A DNA stretch of 43,436 bases from Deltaproteobacteria bacterium (GTDB taxonomy: Bacteria > Desulfobacterota > Desulfobacteria > Desulfobacterales > SpSt-501), in NCBI GenBank assembly GCA_016219005.1, contig JACRCN010000059.1, forward strand, positions 1 through 43,436. Reading direction: 5' to 3'. The translations under genes were made by a program, and so were the position numbers. The first letter of the stretch is position 1. Every line of letters starts with the position of its first letter. The notes under the pieces were generated by a model that saw only the letters and a program-made list of their open reading frames with translations, ran no database searches and was not told where the DNA came from. Below, piece after piece: positions 9,765-18,525 of the stretch.

Positions 9765-11315
9765 TCACTTTATATCTGTTTTCTCCGTAAGCTGGTAGTG
9801 CAAGGTCATATTGGACTTGAGATCGTACCCCAGATCGATGTTGCCTTTGCGCAGGAATAGCACATAGGTGATCCGCAGTGGGTATGCCGGCAGGTCTTCC
9901 ATGATTTTCTGCTGTGCCTTGACCCACAGGGCCTTTTGTTTATCCACGTTTGGCTCCACCCGCGCCTGATCCAACAGGTCATCAACGCCCTTGTAGTGGC
10001 TGAAGTTGGTTATGCCGGTAGGTGTTCCCACGATCGACTGGCTGTGGAAGAACTGGGTCAGCATCTCGTCAGCGATCGGGAACCGGGCCGCGCCATAGGG
10101 TACCAGTGCGTTCATGTCCTGGCGGATCATCTTGTGCATGGTGGGATGGTCGACCATCTTGATCTCGAAAGTGATACCCGCCTTCTTCAGCTGTCCTTGG
10201 AGCAGTTCTGCCGAATTAAGATAAATGGGGCTCGTAACGAACTCCCCGAGGTTTATCCCGTTCGGGTGCCCGGCCTCCTTCAGGAGTGCTTTGGCTTTTT
10301 CAGTGTTATATTCGTATTTGGACACCTGGTCGGTGAATCCCAGGTAGCCCGGTCCGATAACTGAGATAGCATCACCAGTGAGCGACAGACCGTAGGTCTC
10401 CCTGAACTCCTGGCGGCTGATCGCGTGGACAAGGGCGCGTCGCACCCGGATGTCGTCCAAAGGCTTCTTTGCCATATTGAAGTGCATCATGGTCAGCTCG
10501 CCGGGAGGAAGTGCATCGACAATGACATTTTTCTGGGTCTTCATCTTCTCGACCCACCACTCCTGCTTCACCCCCTCGGTCATGTCGAGTTCGCCCTTTA
10601 GAAAGGCCATTTCACGGGCTTGGTCGACCGGGACGAAATGGTAGACGACCTGGTCGATCTTGGGCTTGCCCCTGAAATACTGGGGGTGAGCGACCAGGAT
10701 GGTCTTCTGTTTGGGCAGGTATTCCTTAAAGGCGAAAGGGCCGGTGCCGACCGGATTCAGCTTGAAATCATCCCCGTACTTCTCGACGGCTTTCTTGCTG
10801 AGCACCATGCCGCCGTGGAAGTTGAGCACCAAGCCGAGCATCGAGGGCACATTGTTTGAGAGGCTGATTCGGACCGTGTACGGGTCCAAGGCCTCGATTT
10901 TTTCGAAGGCGGTGTAGCCCGTGTACCAGATGCTGCTGTCTTTGTTGGCCGCCTTCTTTAGGCTGAAGACCACGTCTTCGGCGGTCATTTCACCGAAGCC
11001 CCGATGGAACTGAACTCCCTTGCGCAGATAAAAGGTCCATACCCTGCCATTGGGGGTAGATTCCCAGCGCTCGGCCAGATCGGGTTCGATTGTTTCCAGA
11101 TCAACCGAACCGGGTTTCCAACGGACAAGCCCGTTGAAGATGGAATCCATGATCGGCAGGTTGGCGGTTGTTGCCGATCGGTGAGGGTCGAGAATCCCCA
11201 TGTCGGCCGAGAAGACCCCGATGTTGAGGGTTTTTTCAGAAGCGATGGTGATATTCACTGCAAAAAATAAAATAATTAAAAATACGATAAAAATGCCGGG
11301 AATGTGTCGTTTCAT
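9765..11315 (-). CDS. Family 5 extracellular solute-binding protein (peptide/opine importer)
   Basis: The 516-residue periplasmic receptor has a clear signal peptide (MKRHIPGIFIVFLIILFFAV, cleavage after about residue 26). It has SBP_bac_5 family motifs such as DPHRSATT, LAERWESTPNGRVWTFYLRKG and VRRALVHAISRQEF. I chose the ATG at 11315 because GGAAGGGAG lies just upstream; a more distal in-frame start would add 26 non-signal residues. It is the first transport gene after the IclR regulator and sets the specificity of the importer. Family 5 receptors bind peptides, opines, nickel complexes or sugars, so the ligand is not determined. Confidence 0.93.
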   Translation of the reverse strand: MKRHIPGIFIVFLIILFFAVNITIASEKTLNIGVFSADMGILDPHRSATTANLPIMDSIFNGLVRWKPGSVDLETIEPDLAERWESTPNGRVWTFYLRKGVQFHRGFGEMTAEDVVFSLKKAANKDSSIWYTGYTAFEKIEALDPYTVRISLSNNVPSMLGLVLNFHGGMVLSKKAVEKYGDDFKLNPVGTGPFAFKEYLPKQKTILVAHPQYFRGKPKIDQVVYHFVPVDQAREMAFLKGELDMTEGVKQEWWVEKMKTQKNVIVDALPPGELTMMHFNMAKKPLDDIRVRRALVHAISRQEFRETYGLSLTGDAISVIGPGYLGFTDQVSKYEYNTEKAKALLKEAGHPNGINLGEFVTSPIYLNSAELLQGQLKKAGITFEIKMVDHPTMHKMIRQDMNALVPYGAARFPIADEMLTQFFHSQSIVGTPTGITNFSHYKGVDDLLDQARVEPNVDKQKALWVKAQQKIMEDLPAYPLRITYVLFLRKGNIDLGYDLKSNMTLHYQLTEKTDIK

Positions 11316-11398
11316 TTTGGCTCTCCCTTCCTTAATGAGAGGGTTCAATGGGGCCGATGGACAACTATTGCCGGTATTAAAATAAAAATCCATTGATT

Positions 11399-12166
11399 TT
11401 AGATGATGGAAGCCTCCCTGGAAATCGCTAACAGTCTATTGAGCATTTGCTTCACTTTATTTTTATCGCTCCTTAACATGCTGTGTGGAAATGATGTTCC
11501 AATAGCGCCTTCTATTTTATTCAACCGAAAAATTGGAGCGGCATAATTTGACCATCCCAAAGAGATTTGCTGATGTGCTTCGGCGTAACCCTGCTTTTTT
11601 ACCTTCTCAAGTTCTTTGATAAGTTTATTCTTATCAGTTAATGTGTAGGGCGTAAAAGCTGTAAACGCTGTATTTTCTATAATTTTATTTATGGCAATCG
11701 GATCGAGAAAAGCCATAATTGCTTTTCCTAAGCTTGTACAGTAAGCAGGAAATTTGGAGCCAATAGTGTGGTTTAACTGAGTGATAGTAGTGGATTTGAT
11801 TCGATCAACAAACAAAATGTCAATGTTATCTAAAATTGCCAAATTTGCATTAACATCAAAATTTCTGCTCAATGACATCAAGTACGGGTTAAGCCTCGCT
11901 CTAAAATCCATATTATTCAAATAAGAAAACCCCAGTGAAAGAATCTTAGATGTAAGAGAGTATCTTTTTACGGTATCATCAGCTATTAGATAGCCTAAAT
12001 CCTTTAGAGTACGAATGTATCGAATTGCAGTGGGAAGATTCATATTCGTCAGCTCTGCAGCTTTGCTTAAGCTAAGCGGTTCATTAGCCCTGGCGAAAGC
12101 TTCCAATACTGATAATCCGCGATCTAAAGAAAAAATATAATACCGGGGGCGGGTGTGATTTTTCAT
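11399..12166 (-). CDS. IclR family transcriptional regulator
   Basis: The 255-residue protein has an N-terminal winged HTH (about residues 10-75: LDRGLSVLEAFARANEPLSL, then a recognition helix NLPTAIRYIRTLKDLGYL). The C-terminal effector domain includes the family segments FPAYCTSLGKAIMAFLD and YAEAHQQISLGWSNYAAPIF. It is the first gene of the catabolic operon, in the same orientation, with 83 bp before the solute-binding protein. Its DNA is visibly AT-rich compared with the GC-rich genes it precedes, which hints at separate acquisition. It probably controls the operon and itself, since repeats lie over its own promoter. Confidence 0.92.
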   Translation of the reverse strand: MKNHTRPRYYIFSLDRGLSVLEAFARANEPLSLSKAAELTNMNLPTAIRYIRTLKDLGYLIADDTVKRYSLTSKILSLGFSYLNNMDFRARLNPYLMSLSRNFDVNANLAILDNIDILFVDRIKSTTITQLNHTIGSKFPAYCTSLGKAIMAFLDPIAINKIIENTAFTAFTPYTLTDKNKLIKELEKVKKQGYAEAHQQISLGWSNYAAPIFRLNKIEGAIGTSFPHSMLRSDKNKVKQMLNRLLAISREASII

Positions 12167-12175
12167 TATTTCACT

Positions 12176-12209
12176 ATGCGTAATAATATTTTACAATGCA
12201 TAATTACGT
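12176..12209. promoter_or_regulatory. Candidate IclR operator (direct and inverted repeats)
   Basis: ATGCGTAAT (12176-12184) recurs as ATGCATAAT (12196-12204), 20 bp apart, so on the same DNA face. In addition GCGTAAT (12178-12184) and ATTACGT (12203-12209) form an inverted repeat. The array overlaps the putative -10 and start site of iclR, a good place for autorepression. Confidence 0.4.
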
Positions 12210-12229
12210 TTTTTCTCGCCCGATGTCAA
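12201..12229 (-). promoter_or_regulatory. Candidate sigma70 promoter of iclR and the catabolic operon
   Basis: Read on the minus strand, a perfect TTGACA -35 (12224-12229) is followed after 17 bp by TAATTA (12201-12206), a weaker -10. The predicted start near 12194 leaves a leader of about 28 nt before the iclR ATG. Prediction from sequence only. Confidence 0.5.
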
Positions 12230-12446
12230 TAAAATTATTTCCTGAATTGAGTTTAAACTTTATAGTGACTCTCGCCCTGCCCCAGCTAACCTGCTTTTGA
12301 TGCTCTTGGTCCGGAAAGGTGAAAATTTTCAGAACCGGATTAGTTCACGTTCATCGCCGCGGTCGAATCTCTTGGATTTCGATAGGTTGCATCTGCCAAT
12401 ATCAATTTCGATGCCCGTATCGGATCAAATAAGACCATATTTGGGG

Positions 12447-12462
12447 TGGCAAGTTAAAGGCA
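12447..12462 (+). promoter_or_regulatory. Possible sigma54 (-24/-12) promoter of the formate dehydrogenase operon
   Basis: TGGCAAG-ttaa-AGGCA keeps the essential GG and GC dinucleotides exactly 10 bp apart and matches most of TGGCACG-N4-TTGCA. It would start transcription about 125 nt before the first gene. The rest of the 12210-12600 gap shows no gene and no clear sigma70 promoter on the plus strand. A single match of this kind can arise by chance. Confidence 0.3.
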
Positions 12463-12600
12463 ATCCGCTGTAGACTGCAGCGTTCCGGCCCATGAAGTGT
12501 ACTTACTCAAAATACAGTATTCACCTACTATCCATGGACTGAATTTCCGACTAAAAAGGTTCCACAAACCTTTGTTCATCCTCAGATGGAAGGGCTTGTC

Positions 12601-14133
12601 ATGAAAAAAGCCCCTGCTTCGGAGCCTGATCAGCCGGACCTGCGCGCACTGACGAAAAATCCTTCCCAAACGGTGAGCGGCAGCGCCACCGCTATCGGCG
12701 TCGAGGTCATCCCGACCCCAATTGACGAACGCCTTGCCGAACTGCGCGACCTTTTCCGGTCGGACCGCTTCAACCGCACGGACGAGCTGGACGTCTACGC
12801 CGGTGATTTTCGATCATTCCGGGACCTGGGCTCCATCGTCACCGCCGACATGCGCCATCAGATGGAAAGGCAGCTGTGCCCGCCTGATGAACCGGCGGAG
12901 TCGCGTTCAATCGACCTCCGACCGGTTTTAATAACCGGCTCGGCGGAGCGGTTAGCGATCAATAGGGAATTGCCGGAGGCGACCGAGCCCGCTGGGCAAG
13001 AGCATTCCATCCGCAGAACCCCCGAACTCTGCCTTCGCCGGCTCCCCCGCCATAACGGCTGCCGTCTGTGCCTGAACGCCTGCCCCTTCGGCGCGTTGCA
13101 GGACACCGGCGGCGGCATCGCTATCGATTATCGGCTCTGCCAGGCCTGCGGGGCCTGTGAAGCAGTCTGCCCCACCGGTGCTCTGCAACTCCGGGATCCT
13201 GCCCTCGAGGCGTTGCTGTCCTGCCTGCAAAAGAATCTGGCCGGCCGCGTGCAAATGGGCGAACAGGCGCCGACGTTGGTGATGCACGAGCCGGCCATGC
13301 GTACAGCCCGTTCGATGCATCCGTCCAGCGCAGGACCCGAGCAGCTCCTTTGGTTCGAAGTGGACGGCATCGGCCGGATCGGGGTGGAGATGCTGCTGGC
13401 GGCGCTCGCCTGGGGCGCTTTTCGTGTCGTCATAAGGCTGCCTGCGACACATTCCGCGGCCGTGAAAGCATCCGTGCAGCGCGAGGTACGGATGGCCCGG
13501 ATCATCCTGGAGGGTCTTGGGCAGCCTGCCGGTCGGGTGTCGATTGCCGAAGGCATTATTACCCCTCGAGTGACCGGCTCCTTGGTTTATGCCGGCTCTC
13601 CAGCGCAGTTTGCTCCGCCGCAGGATAAACGCACTCTCCTGCGGTTGGCGGTCCGGCACCTGTTCGAACAATGCTTTCCACCCGCCCACGGGGTCGATCT
13701 GCCCCAGGGCTCCCCCTACGGGGCAGTATGCGTCTCCGCAAAGGACTGCACCTTCTGCATGGCCTGTGCTGGAACCTGCCCTACGGAAGCCCTTTCCGGC
13801 GGGAAAGGACATCCGTGCCTGCAGTTCGTCGAGGCCCGCTGCGTGCAGTGCGGACTGTGCGCCAGGGCCTGCCCGGAGTTGGCCATCTCCCTGGCCCCGC
13901 GCCTCCTTTTCGATCCCGGGAGTGCTGAATCGACTCAGACCCTGGTTGAGGAGGCGCCCTTTGCCTGCATACGCTGCGGAACGCCTTTTGCCTCGCGCAG
14001 CATGATCGAGCGTATGACAGCCAAGCTCGAGGGGCACTGGATGTATCGCCGGCCCGATGATCTCCTAAGGCTGAAGATGTGCGCCGCATGCCGTGTCAGG
14101 GACCTTTACCGTGCTGCAGGAGGCGAAGCATGA
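12601..14133 (+). CDS. Multi-[4Fe-4S] polyferredoxin of the formate dehydrogenase cluster
   Basis: The 510-residue cytoplasmic FeS protein has two pairs of [4Fe-4S] motifs. One pair is near residues 150-200 (CRLCLNACPFGAL and CQACGACEAVCPTGAL). The other is near 380-435 (CTFCMACAGTCPTEAL and CVQCGLCARACPELAI). Two CxxC pairs lie near the end (ACIRCGTPF and KMCAACR). The middle resembles hydrogenase/MvhD-like electron-transfer domains. Such a gene heads many fdh3-type formate dehydrogenase operons, where it is thought to serve electron transfer or cofactor maturation. I chose the ATG at 12601 because GGAAGGG precedes it; an in-frame ATG at 12586 lacks a binding site. Its stop overlaps the chaperone ATG. 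Confidence 0.87.
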   Translation: MKKAPASEPDQPDLRALTKNPSQTVSGSATAIGVEVIPTPIDERLAELRDLFRSDRFNRTDELDVYAGDFRSFRDLGSIVTADMRHQMERQLCPPDEPAESRSIDLRPVLITGSAERLAINRELPEATEPAGQEHSIRRTPELCLRRLPRHNGCRLCLNACPFGALQDTGGGIAIDYRLCQACGACEAVCPTGALQLRDPALEALLSCLQKNLAGRVQMGEQAPTLVMHEPAMRTARSMHPSSAGPEQLLWFEVDGIGRIGVEMLLAALAWGAFRVVIRLPATHSAAVKASVQREVRMARIILEGLGQPAGRVSIAEGIITPRVTGSLVYAGSPAQFAPPQDKRTLLRLAVRHLFEQCFPPAHGVDLPQGSPYGAVCVSAKDCTFCMACAGTCPTEALSGGKGHPCLQFVEARCVQCGLCARACPELAISLAPRLLFDPGSAESTQTLVEEAPFACIRCGTPFASRSMIERMTAKLEGHWMYRRPDDLLRLKMCAACRVRDLYRAAGGEA

Positions 14134-14759
14134 TTCCCGCAACCGATCGCCTGGAAAGTACTGCCGCCTATGGCCGGGCACGCTCCGACATCTATGCTCT
14201 TCTGGCCGCATTGCTGATGCAACCGCCTTCGGCAGTAGTCCTCGAAGGTATTCAGAGCCTTGATGTGGAGGAAGCTCTTCCGCAACGACTGCACGCCGCA
14301 TTGGTGATGTTGCGCGAAGCCGGCCGAAGCTACTCGCCGGCCGAGATCGAGCTGGAGTTCCGGGAATTGTTCATCGGTCTGGGCTGCGGGGAGATCGTGC
14401 CGTTTGCCTCCTGGTACCGCGAGAGACGCCTGATGGGCGGCCCGTTGGCCGAATTGCGCGGTGATCTGCGCGGCCTCGGTCTGTGCCGCTGCGAGGGCGC
14501 CTGCGAACCCGAAGATCACGCCGGAGTGCTGTGCGAAATCCTCGCGATGATCAGCCGCGCAGACTCCGGTGTGTCGTTGGAGACGCAGGGGTCATTTTTC
14601 AAGACTCACGCCCTGCCCTGGCTGCCCAGGTTTTTCAGGGATCTGAAGCAACTCCGGGGCGCAGCTTTCTACCGCGACGTGGGTATTCCGGGGGAAGTCT
14701 TTATGAACACGGAGGAGCGGTATCTATCACCAACCGAATTCACAGGAGATGCACCATGA
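14130..14759 (+). CDS. TorD/DmsD-family molybdoenzyme chaperone
   Basis: The 209-residue helical protein belongs to the TorD family. These chaperones bind Tat signal peptides and apo-molybdoenzymes until the cofactor is inserted. Family features are LYALLAALL-like N-terminal helices, LEFRELFIGLGCGEIVPFAS and the motif CEPEDHAGVLCEIL. I chose the ATG at 14130, with GGAGG seven bases upstream and a 4-nt overlap with the preceding gene; the longer open frame lies inside that gene. Its position directly before the Tat proteins indicates that it serves the formate dehydrogenase catalytic subunit. Confidence 0.88.
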   Translation: MIPATDRLESTAAYGRARSDIYALLAALLMQPPSAVVLEGIQSLDVEEALPQRLHAALVMLREAGRSYSPAEIELEFRELFIGLGCGEIVPFASWYRERRLMGGPLAELRGDLRGLGLCRCEGACEPEDHAGVLCEILAMISRADSGVSLETQGSFFKTHALPWLPRFFRDLKQLRGAAFYRDVGIPGEVFMNTEERYLSPTEFTGDAP

Positions 14760-14953
14760 AGAAGCAGTTTTCGAAGAGCCGGCGCAGTTTTTTTAAAAAA
14801 CTCACCCTGCTGGGGGGGGCTGTCGCCCTGACAGGATTTGCCGACCGCAGATTCGGCATGGGGAAAAACGGGCCGAAAGCGATTGCCTCAGCCGGCAAGG
14901 GGTACCGGATGACCCCACATATTAAAACATACTACCGCACGGCGGAGGATTGA
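14756..14953 (+). CDS. Formate dehydrogenase region Tat-target small protein
   Basis: A 65-residue protein with a twin-arginine leader (SRRSFFKKLTLLGGAVALTG), then a short basic tail that ends in KTYYRTAED. This matches the small Tat-target protein found in fdh3-type formate dehydrogenase operons, usually 60-70 residues, between the chaperone and the catalytic subunit. Its ATG overlaps the chaperone stop (ATGA). It is exported and may accompany the catalytic subunit; its function is not established. Confidence 0.85.
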   Translation: MKKQFSKSRRSFFKKLTLLGGAVALTGFADRRFGMGKNGPKAIASAGKGYRMTPHIKTYYRTAED

Positions 14954-15020
14954 AGCTCAAATCCGATCCACCTTCGGCAGCAGGCCAATCCGCAGCAACC
15001 GGCCTGAAAGGAGTGAGTGC

Positions 15021-17909
15021 ATGAAGCCATTTAAAAAAAGCGTGTCGAGAAAGGCTCCGGAGCAAGCCGGTGCACCTGAGTCCGTCGACCGACGTACGTT
15101 TCTGCGGCGCTCGGGGTGGGTGGTGGGCAGCGGTGCCCTTTTGGGACTGCTGCCGCTATCGACCATGCGGCGCACAGAAGCAGCCGATAAGGACACCCCG
15201 CCCCAGCCGGGCGTCAAAACCGAATACCGCCGCACCATTTGCACCCACTGCTCGGTGGGGTGCGGCGTCATTGCGGAAATACAAAACGGTGTCTGGATCG
15301 GCCAGGAGCCGGATTTCGACTCCCCCATCAACCTCGGGGCCCACTGCGCCAAGGGTGCTTCGGTGCGGGATCACGGCAATGGCCACAAGCGGGTGAAATA
15401 CCCCATGAAGCTGGTGAACGGATCCTGGACGCGCCTTTCATGGGACCAGGCCGTCAACGAGATCGGCGACCGGCTGCTCAGAATCCGGGAGGAGTCGGGC
15501 CCGGATGCCGTTTTTTGGTGCGGCTCCTCAAAGGCCAGCAACGAAGGGGCCTATCTCCAGCGTAAGTTCGCGGCCTTCTGGGGGTCGAACAACTGCGATC
15601 ACCAGGCCCGGATTTGCCACTCCACCACGGTTGCCGGTGTAGCCAACACATGGGGCTACGGGGCCATGACCAACTCCTACAACGACATGCACAACTGCAA
15701 GGCCATGCTCTTCATCGGCAGCAACGCGGCCGAAGCCCATCCGGTCGCCATGCAGCATGTGCTGCGCGGCAAGGAAAACGGAGCCAAGATGATCGTCGTC
15801 GACCCCCGTTTCACGCGCACTGCCGCACATGCCGACATTTATGTGCGGCTGCGGCCGGGCACGGATGTCGGCTTCACCTACGGGGTGCTCTGGCACATTT
15901 TCAAAAACGGATGGGAGGACACGCAATACATTTCCCAGCGCGTCTGGGGCATGGAGGAGATCCGGAAAGAGGTGGCCAAATGGCCTCCGGAGGTGGTGGC
16001 AAATGTCTGCGGGACCCCGGAGGAGCAAGTCGCTTTGGTGGCCAGGACTATGGCCGAAAACCGCCCCGGCACGCTGGTTTGGTGCATGGGTGGCACCCAA
16101 CACCACATCGGCAACAACATCGTACGCGCCTTCTGCATCCTGCAACTGGCGCTCGGCAACATCGGGGTCTCAGGCGGAGGCGCCAATATCTTCCGCGGCC
16201 ATGACAATGTCCAGGGCGCAACCGACGTGGGACCGAATTGCGACAGCCTGCCCGGCTATTACGGATTGGTCGAAGCCGCCTGGCAGTATTGGGCGGAGGT
16301 GTGGGGGGTAGACTACGAATGGCTCAAGGCACGCTTCGACCGCACCCGGACCTATGATGCCGGCAGCGGCCAGCTGGCCTTTACCATGAACATTCCGGGT
16401 ATTCCGGTGTCCCGCTGGATCGACGGTGTGCTCGAGGACCCGAAAAACCTGTCGCAACGGTCCAACTTCAGGGCAGTGTTTTTCCAAGGCCACGCCTGCA
16501 ACAGCCAGACGCGGGGAGTGGAGATGAAAAAAGCCCTCGAGAAGCTGGAGATGGTGGTGATCTCAGACCCGTACCCAACCCACATGGCCGTAATGAGCGA
16601 CCGCAAGGACGGCATCTATCTTCTGCCGACGGCGACCCAGTTCGAAACCGTGGGTTCAGTGACAGCGTCCAACCGTTCGCTGCAGTGGCGGGAAAAGGTG
16701 ATCGACCCGCTGTTCGAGTCCCTGCCGGACCATGTTGTGCTGTACAAGCTGGCTAAGAAACTGGGGTTCGCCGAGCAGATGTTCAAAAATATCAAGGTGA
16801 ATCAAGATGAGCCCCTGATAGAAGACGTCCTGCGGGAAATCAACAGAGGGTGCTGGACTATCGGCTACACCGGACAAAGCCCGGAACGGCTGAAGCTGCA
16901 TGCCGAGCATCGGCGCACGTTCGACACCACCACTCTGCAGGCCAAAGGCGGACCATGCGACGGCGAGTACTACGGTCTTCCCTGGCCGTGCTGGGGAAAC
17001 CCGGGGTTGAAACATCCGGGCACACCGCTCCTCTATGACCCCAGCAAGAGCGTCGCCGATGGGGGGCTCGTGTTTCGAGCAAATTTCGGGACCGAACGCA
17101 ACGGCCAGAATCTCCTGGCCGAAGGGCTGTTCAGCAAAGGGTCTGAGATCAAGGACGGGTATCCGGAGTTCACGGCCGACCTGCTTAAGAAATTGGGATG
17201 GTGGGATGACCTGACGCCGGAGGAAAAGAAAGCTGCCGAAGGCCGAAACTGGAAAACCGATCTGTCCGGCGGGATCCAACGCGTGGCGATCAAACACGGC
17301 TGCGCACCTTTCGGCAACGCCAAGGCGCGCTGCGTGGTCTGGAACTTCCCTGACGCGGTGCCGCTTCACCGTGAGCCGCTTTACACGCCGCGATACGATC
17401 TGGTCTCCCAATATCCCACCTACGCCGACCGGCAGGCCTTCTGGCGCCTGCCGACTCGTTATCGTTCCATCCAATCCACAGATCACTCCAAAAAATACCC
17501 GCTGGTGTTCATCAGCGGCCGGCTGGTGGAATACGAGGGCGGCGGGGAGGAAACCCGGTCCAATGCCTGGCTGGCCAAGTTGCAGCCGGAGATGTTCGTC
17601 GAGATCAACTCCGTGGATGCCAACAACACCGGGGCCAAGGACGGGAGCTACGTTTGGCTGGAAGGCCCGGAGGGCGGGCGCATCAAAGTGCGCGCGATGG
17701 TCACCGAACGGGTGGGGCCGGGCGTGGTTTGGACCCCATTTCATTTCGGCGGCTGGTTCCAGGGCAAAGACCTGGTGGACCGCTACCCGCCCGGAACGGC
17801 CCCCTACGTACGCGGGGAAGCCTGCAACACGGCCACGACCTACGGCTACGATTCGGTGACCCAGATGCAGGAAACCAAAGGAACCCTCTGCCGCATTTAC
17901 CCCGTATGA
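15021..17909 (+). CDS. fdhA: Formate dehydrogenase catalytic (alpha) subunit, Cys type
   Basis: The 962-residue molybdenum/tungsten bis-MGD enzyme oxidises formate to CO2 in the periplasm. A Tat leader (DRRTFLRRSGWVVGSGALLG) is followed by the [4Fe-4S] motif CTHCSVGCGV with the fourth ligand in GAHCAKGAS. The active-site residue is cysteine, C199 in ARICHSTT, encoded TGC, so no selenocysteine is needed; the adjacent histidine is conserved. The molydopterin-binding regions MLFIGSNAAEAHPVAMQHVL and the C-terminal NTGAKDGSYVWLEGP segment are present. AAAGGAG lies upstream. The FeS and cytochrome b subunits follow, giving a membrane-bound FDH that passes electrons to the quinone pool. Confidence 0.95.
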   Translation: MKPFKKSVSRKAPEQAGAPESVDRRTFLRRSGWVVGSGALLGLLPLSTMRRTEAADKDTPPQPGVKTEYRRTICTHCSVGCGVIAEIQNGVWIGQEPDFDSPINLGAHCAKGASVRDHGNGHKRVKYPMKLVNGSWTRLSWDQAVNEIGDRLLRIREESGPDAVFWCGSSKASNEGAYLQRKFAAFWGSNNCDHQARICHSTTVAGVANTWGYGAMTNSYNDMHNCKAMLFIGSNAAEAHPVAMQHVLRGKENGAKMIVVDPRFTRTAAHADIYVRLRPGTDVGFTYGVLWHIFKNGWEDTQYISQRVWGMEEIRKEVAKWPPEVVANVCGTPEEQVALVARTMAENRPGTLVWCMGGTQHHIGNNIVRAFCILQLALGNIGVSGGGANIFRGHDNVQGATDVGPNCDSLPGYYGLVEAAWQYWAEVWGVDYEWLKARFDRTRTYDAGSGQLAFTMNIPGIPVSRWIDGVLEDPKNLSQRSNFRAVFFQGHACNSQTRGVEMKKALEKLEMVVISDPYPTHMAVMSDRKDGIYLLPTATQFETVGSVTASNRSLQWREKVIDPLFESLPDHVVLYKLAKKLGFAEQMFKNIKVNQDEPLIEDVLREINRGCWTIGYTGQSPERLKLHAEHRRTFDTTTLQAKGGPCDGEYYGLPWPCWGNPGLKHPGTPLLYDPSKSVADGGLVFRANFGTERNGQNLLAEGLFSKGSEIKDGYPEFTADLLKKLGWWDDLTPEEKKAAEGRNWKTDLSGGIQRVAIKHGCAPFGNAKARCVVWNFPDAVPLHREPLYTPRYDLVSQYPTYADRQAFWRLPTRYRSIQSTDHSKKYPLVFISGRLVEYEGGGEETRSNAWLAKLQPEMFVEINSVDANNTGAKDGSYVWLEGPEGGRIKVRAMVTERVGPGVVWTPFHFGGWFQGKDLVDRYPPGTAPYVRGEACNTATTYGYDSVTQMQETKGTLCRIYPV

Positions 17910-17922
17910 AAGGAGACCCGTC

Positions 17923-18513
17923 ATGGCACGCATGAAGTTTCTGTGCGACACCGAACGCTGCATCGAATGCAACGGGTGCGTCACGGCCTGCAACAACGAG
18001 AACAACGTCCCCTGGGGGATCAACCGGCGGCATGTGGTGACCCTGGGGGATGGGCGGCGGGGTGAAAAATCCGTTTCGGTCGCCTGCATGCACTGCACGG
18101 ATGCGCCCTGCGCGGCCGTCTGCCCGGTGGACTGCTTTTATACCACCGAGGACGGCATAGTGCTGCACGACAAGGACCTCTGCATCGGCTGCGGGTACTG
18201 CTTTTACGCCTGCCCGTTTGGCGCGCCTCAATACCCGCAACAGGAGGCCTTCGGCGTGCGCGGCAAAATGGATAAGTGCACTTTCTGCGCGGGGGGGCCG
18301 TTGCCAGACAATTCCAAGGAGGAATTCCTCAAGTACGGACGCAACCGCATCGCGGAGGGGAAGCTGCCCCTTTGCGCGGAAATGTGCGCGACCAAGGCGC
18401 TCCTCGCCGGGGATGGCACTGTTGTTTCCGAGATCTACCGCAAACGGGTGATGAAGCGCGGCGGGCGGCCGGACGCGTTGGGCTGGCAGACCGCCTACCC
18501 GGCCGAGAAATGA
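17923..18513 (+). CDS. fdhB: Formate dehydrogenase iron-sulfur (beta) subunit
   Basis: The 196-residue protein has ferredoxin motifs for four [4Fe-4S] clusters: CIECNGCVTACNNEN, CMHCTDAPCAAVCPVDCF, CIGCGYCFYACPFG, and a last set with CTFC and CAEMCATKAL. This is the Fdh3B pattern. There is no signal peptide, so it should ride out with the Tat-exported catalytic subunit. It carries electrons from the molybdenum site to the cytochrome b subunit. The gene follows fdhA by 13 bp with GGAG upstream. Confidence 0.94.
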   Translation: MARMKFLCDTERCIECNGCVTACNNENNVPWGINRRHVVTLGDGRRGEKSVSVACMHCTDAPCAAVCPVDCFYTTEDGIVLHDKDLCIGCGYCFYACPFGAPQYPQQEAFGVRGKMDKCTFCAGGPLPDNSKEEFLKYGRNRIAEGKLPLCAEMCATKALLAGDGTVVSEIYRKRVMKRGGRPDALGWQTAYPAEK

Positions 18514-18525
18514 AAGGGGGCGGCC

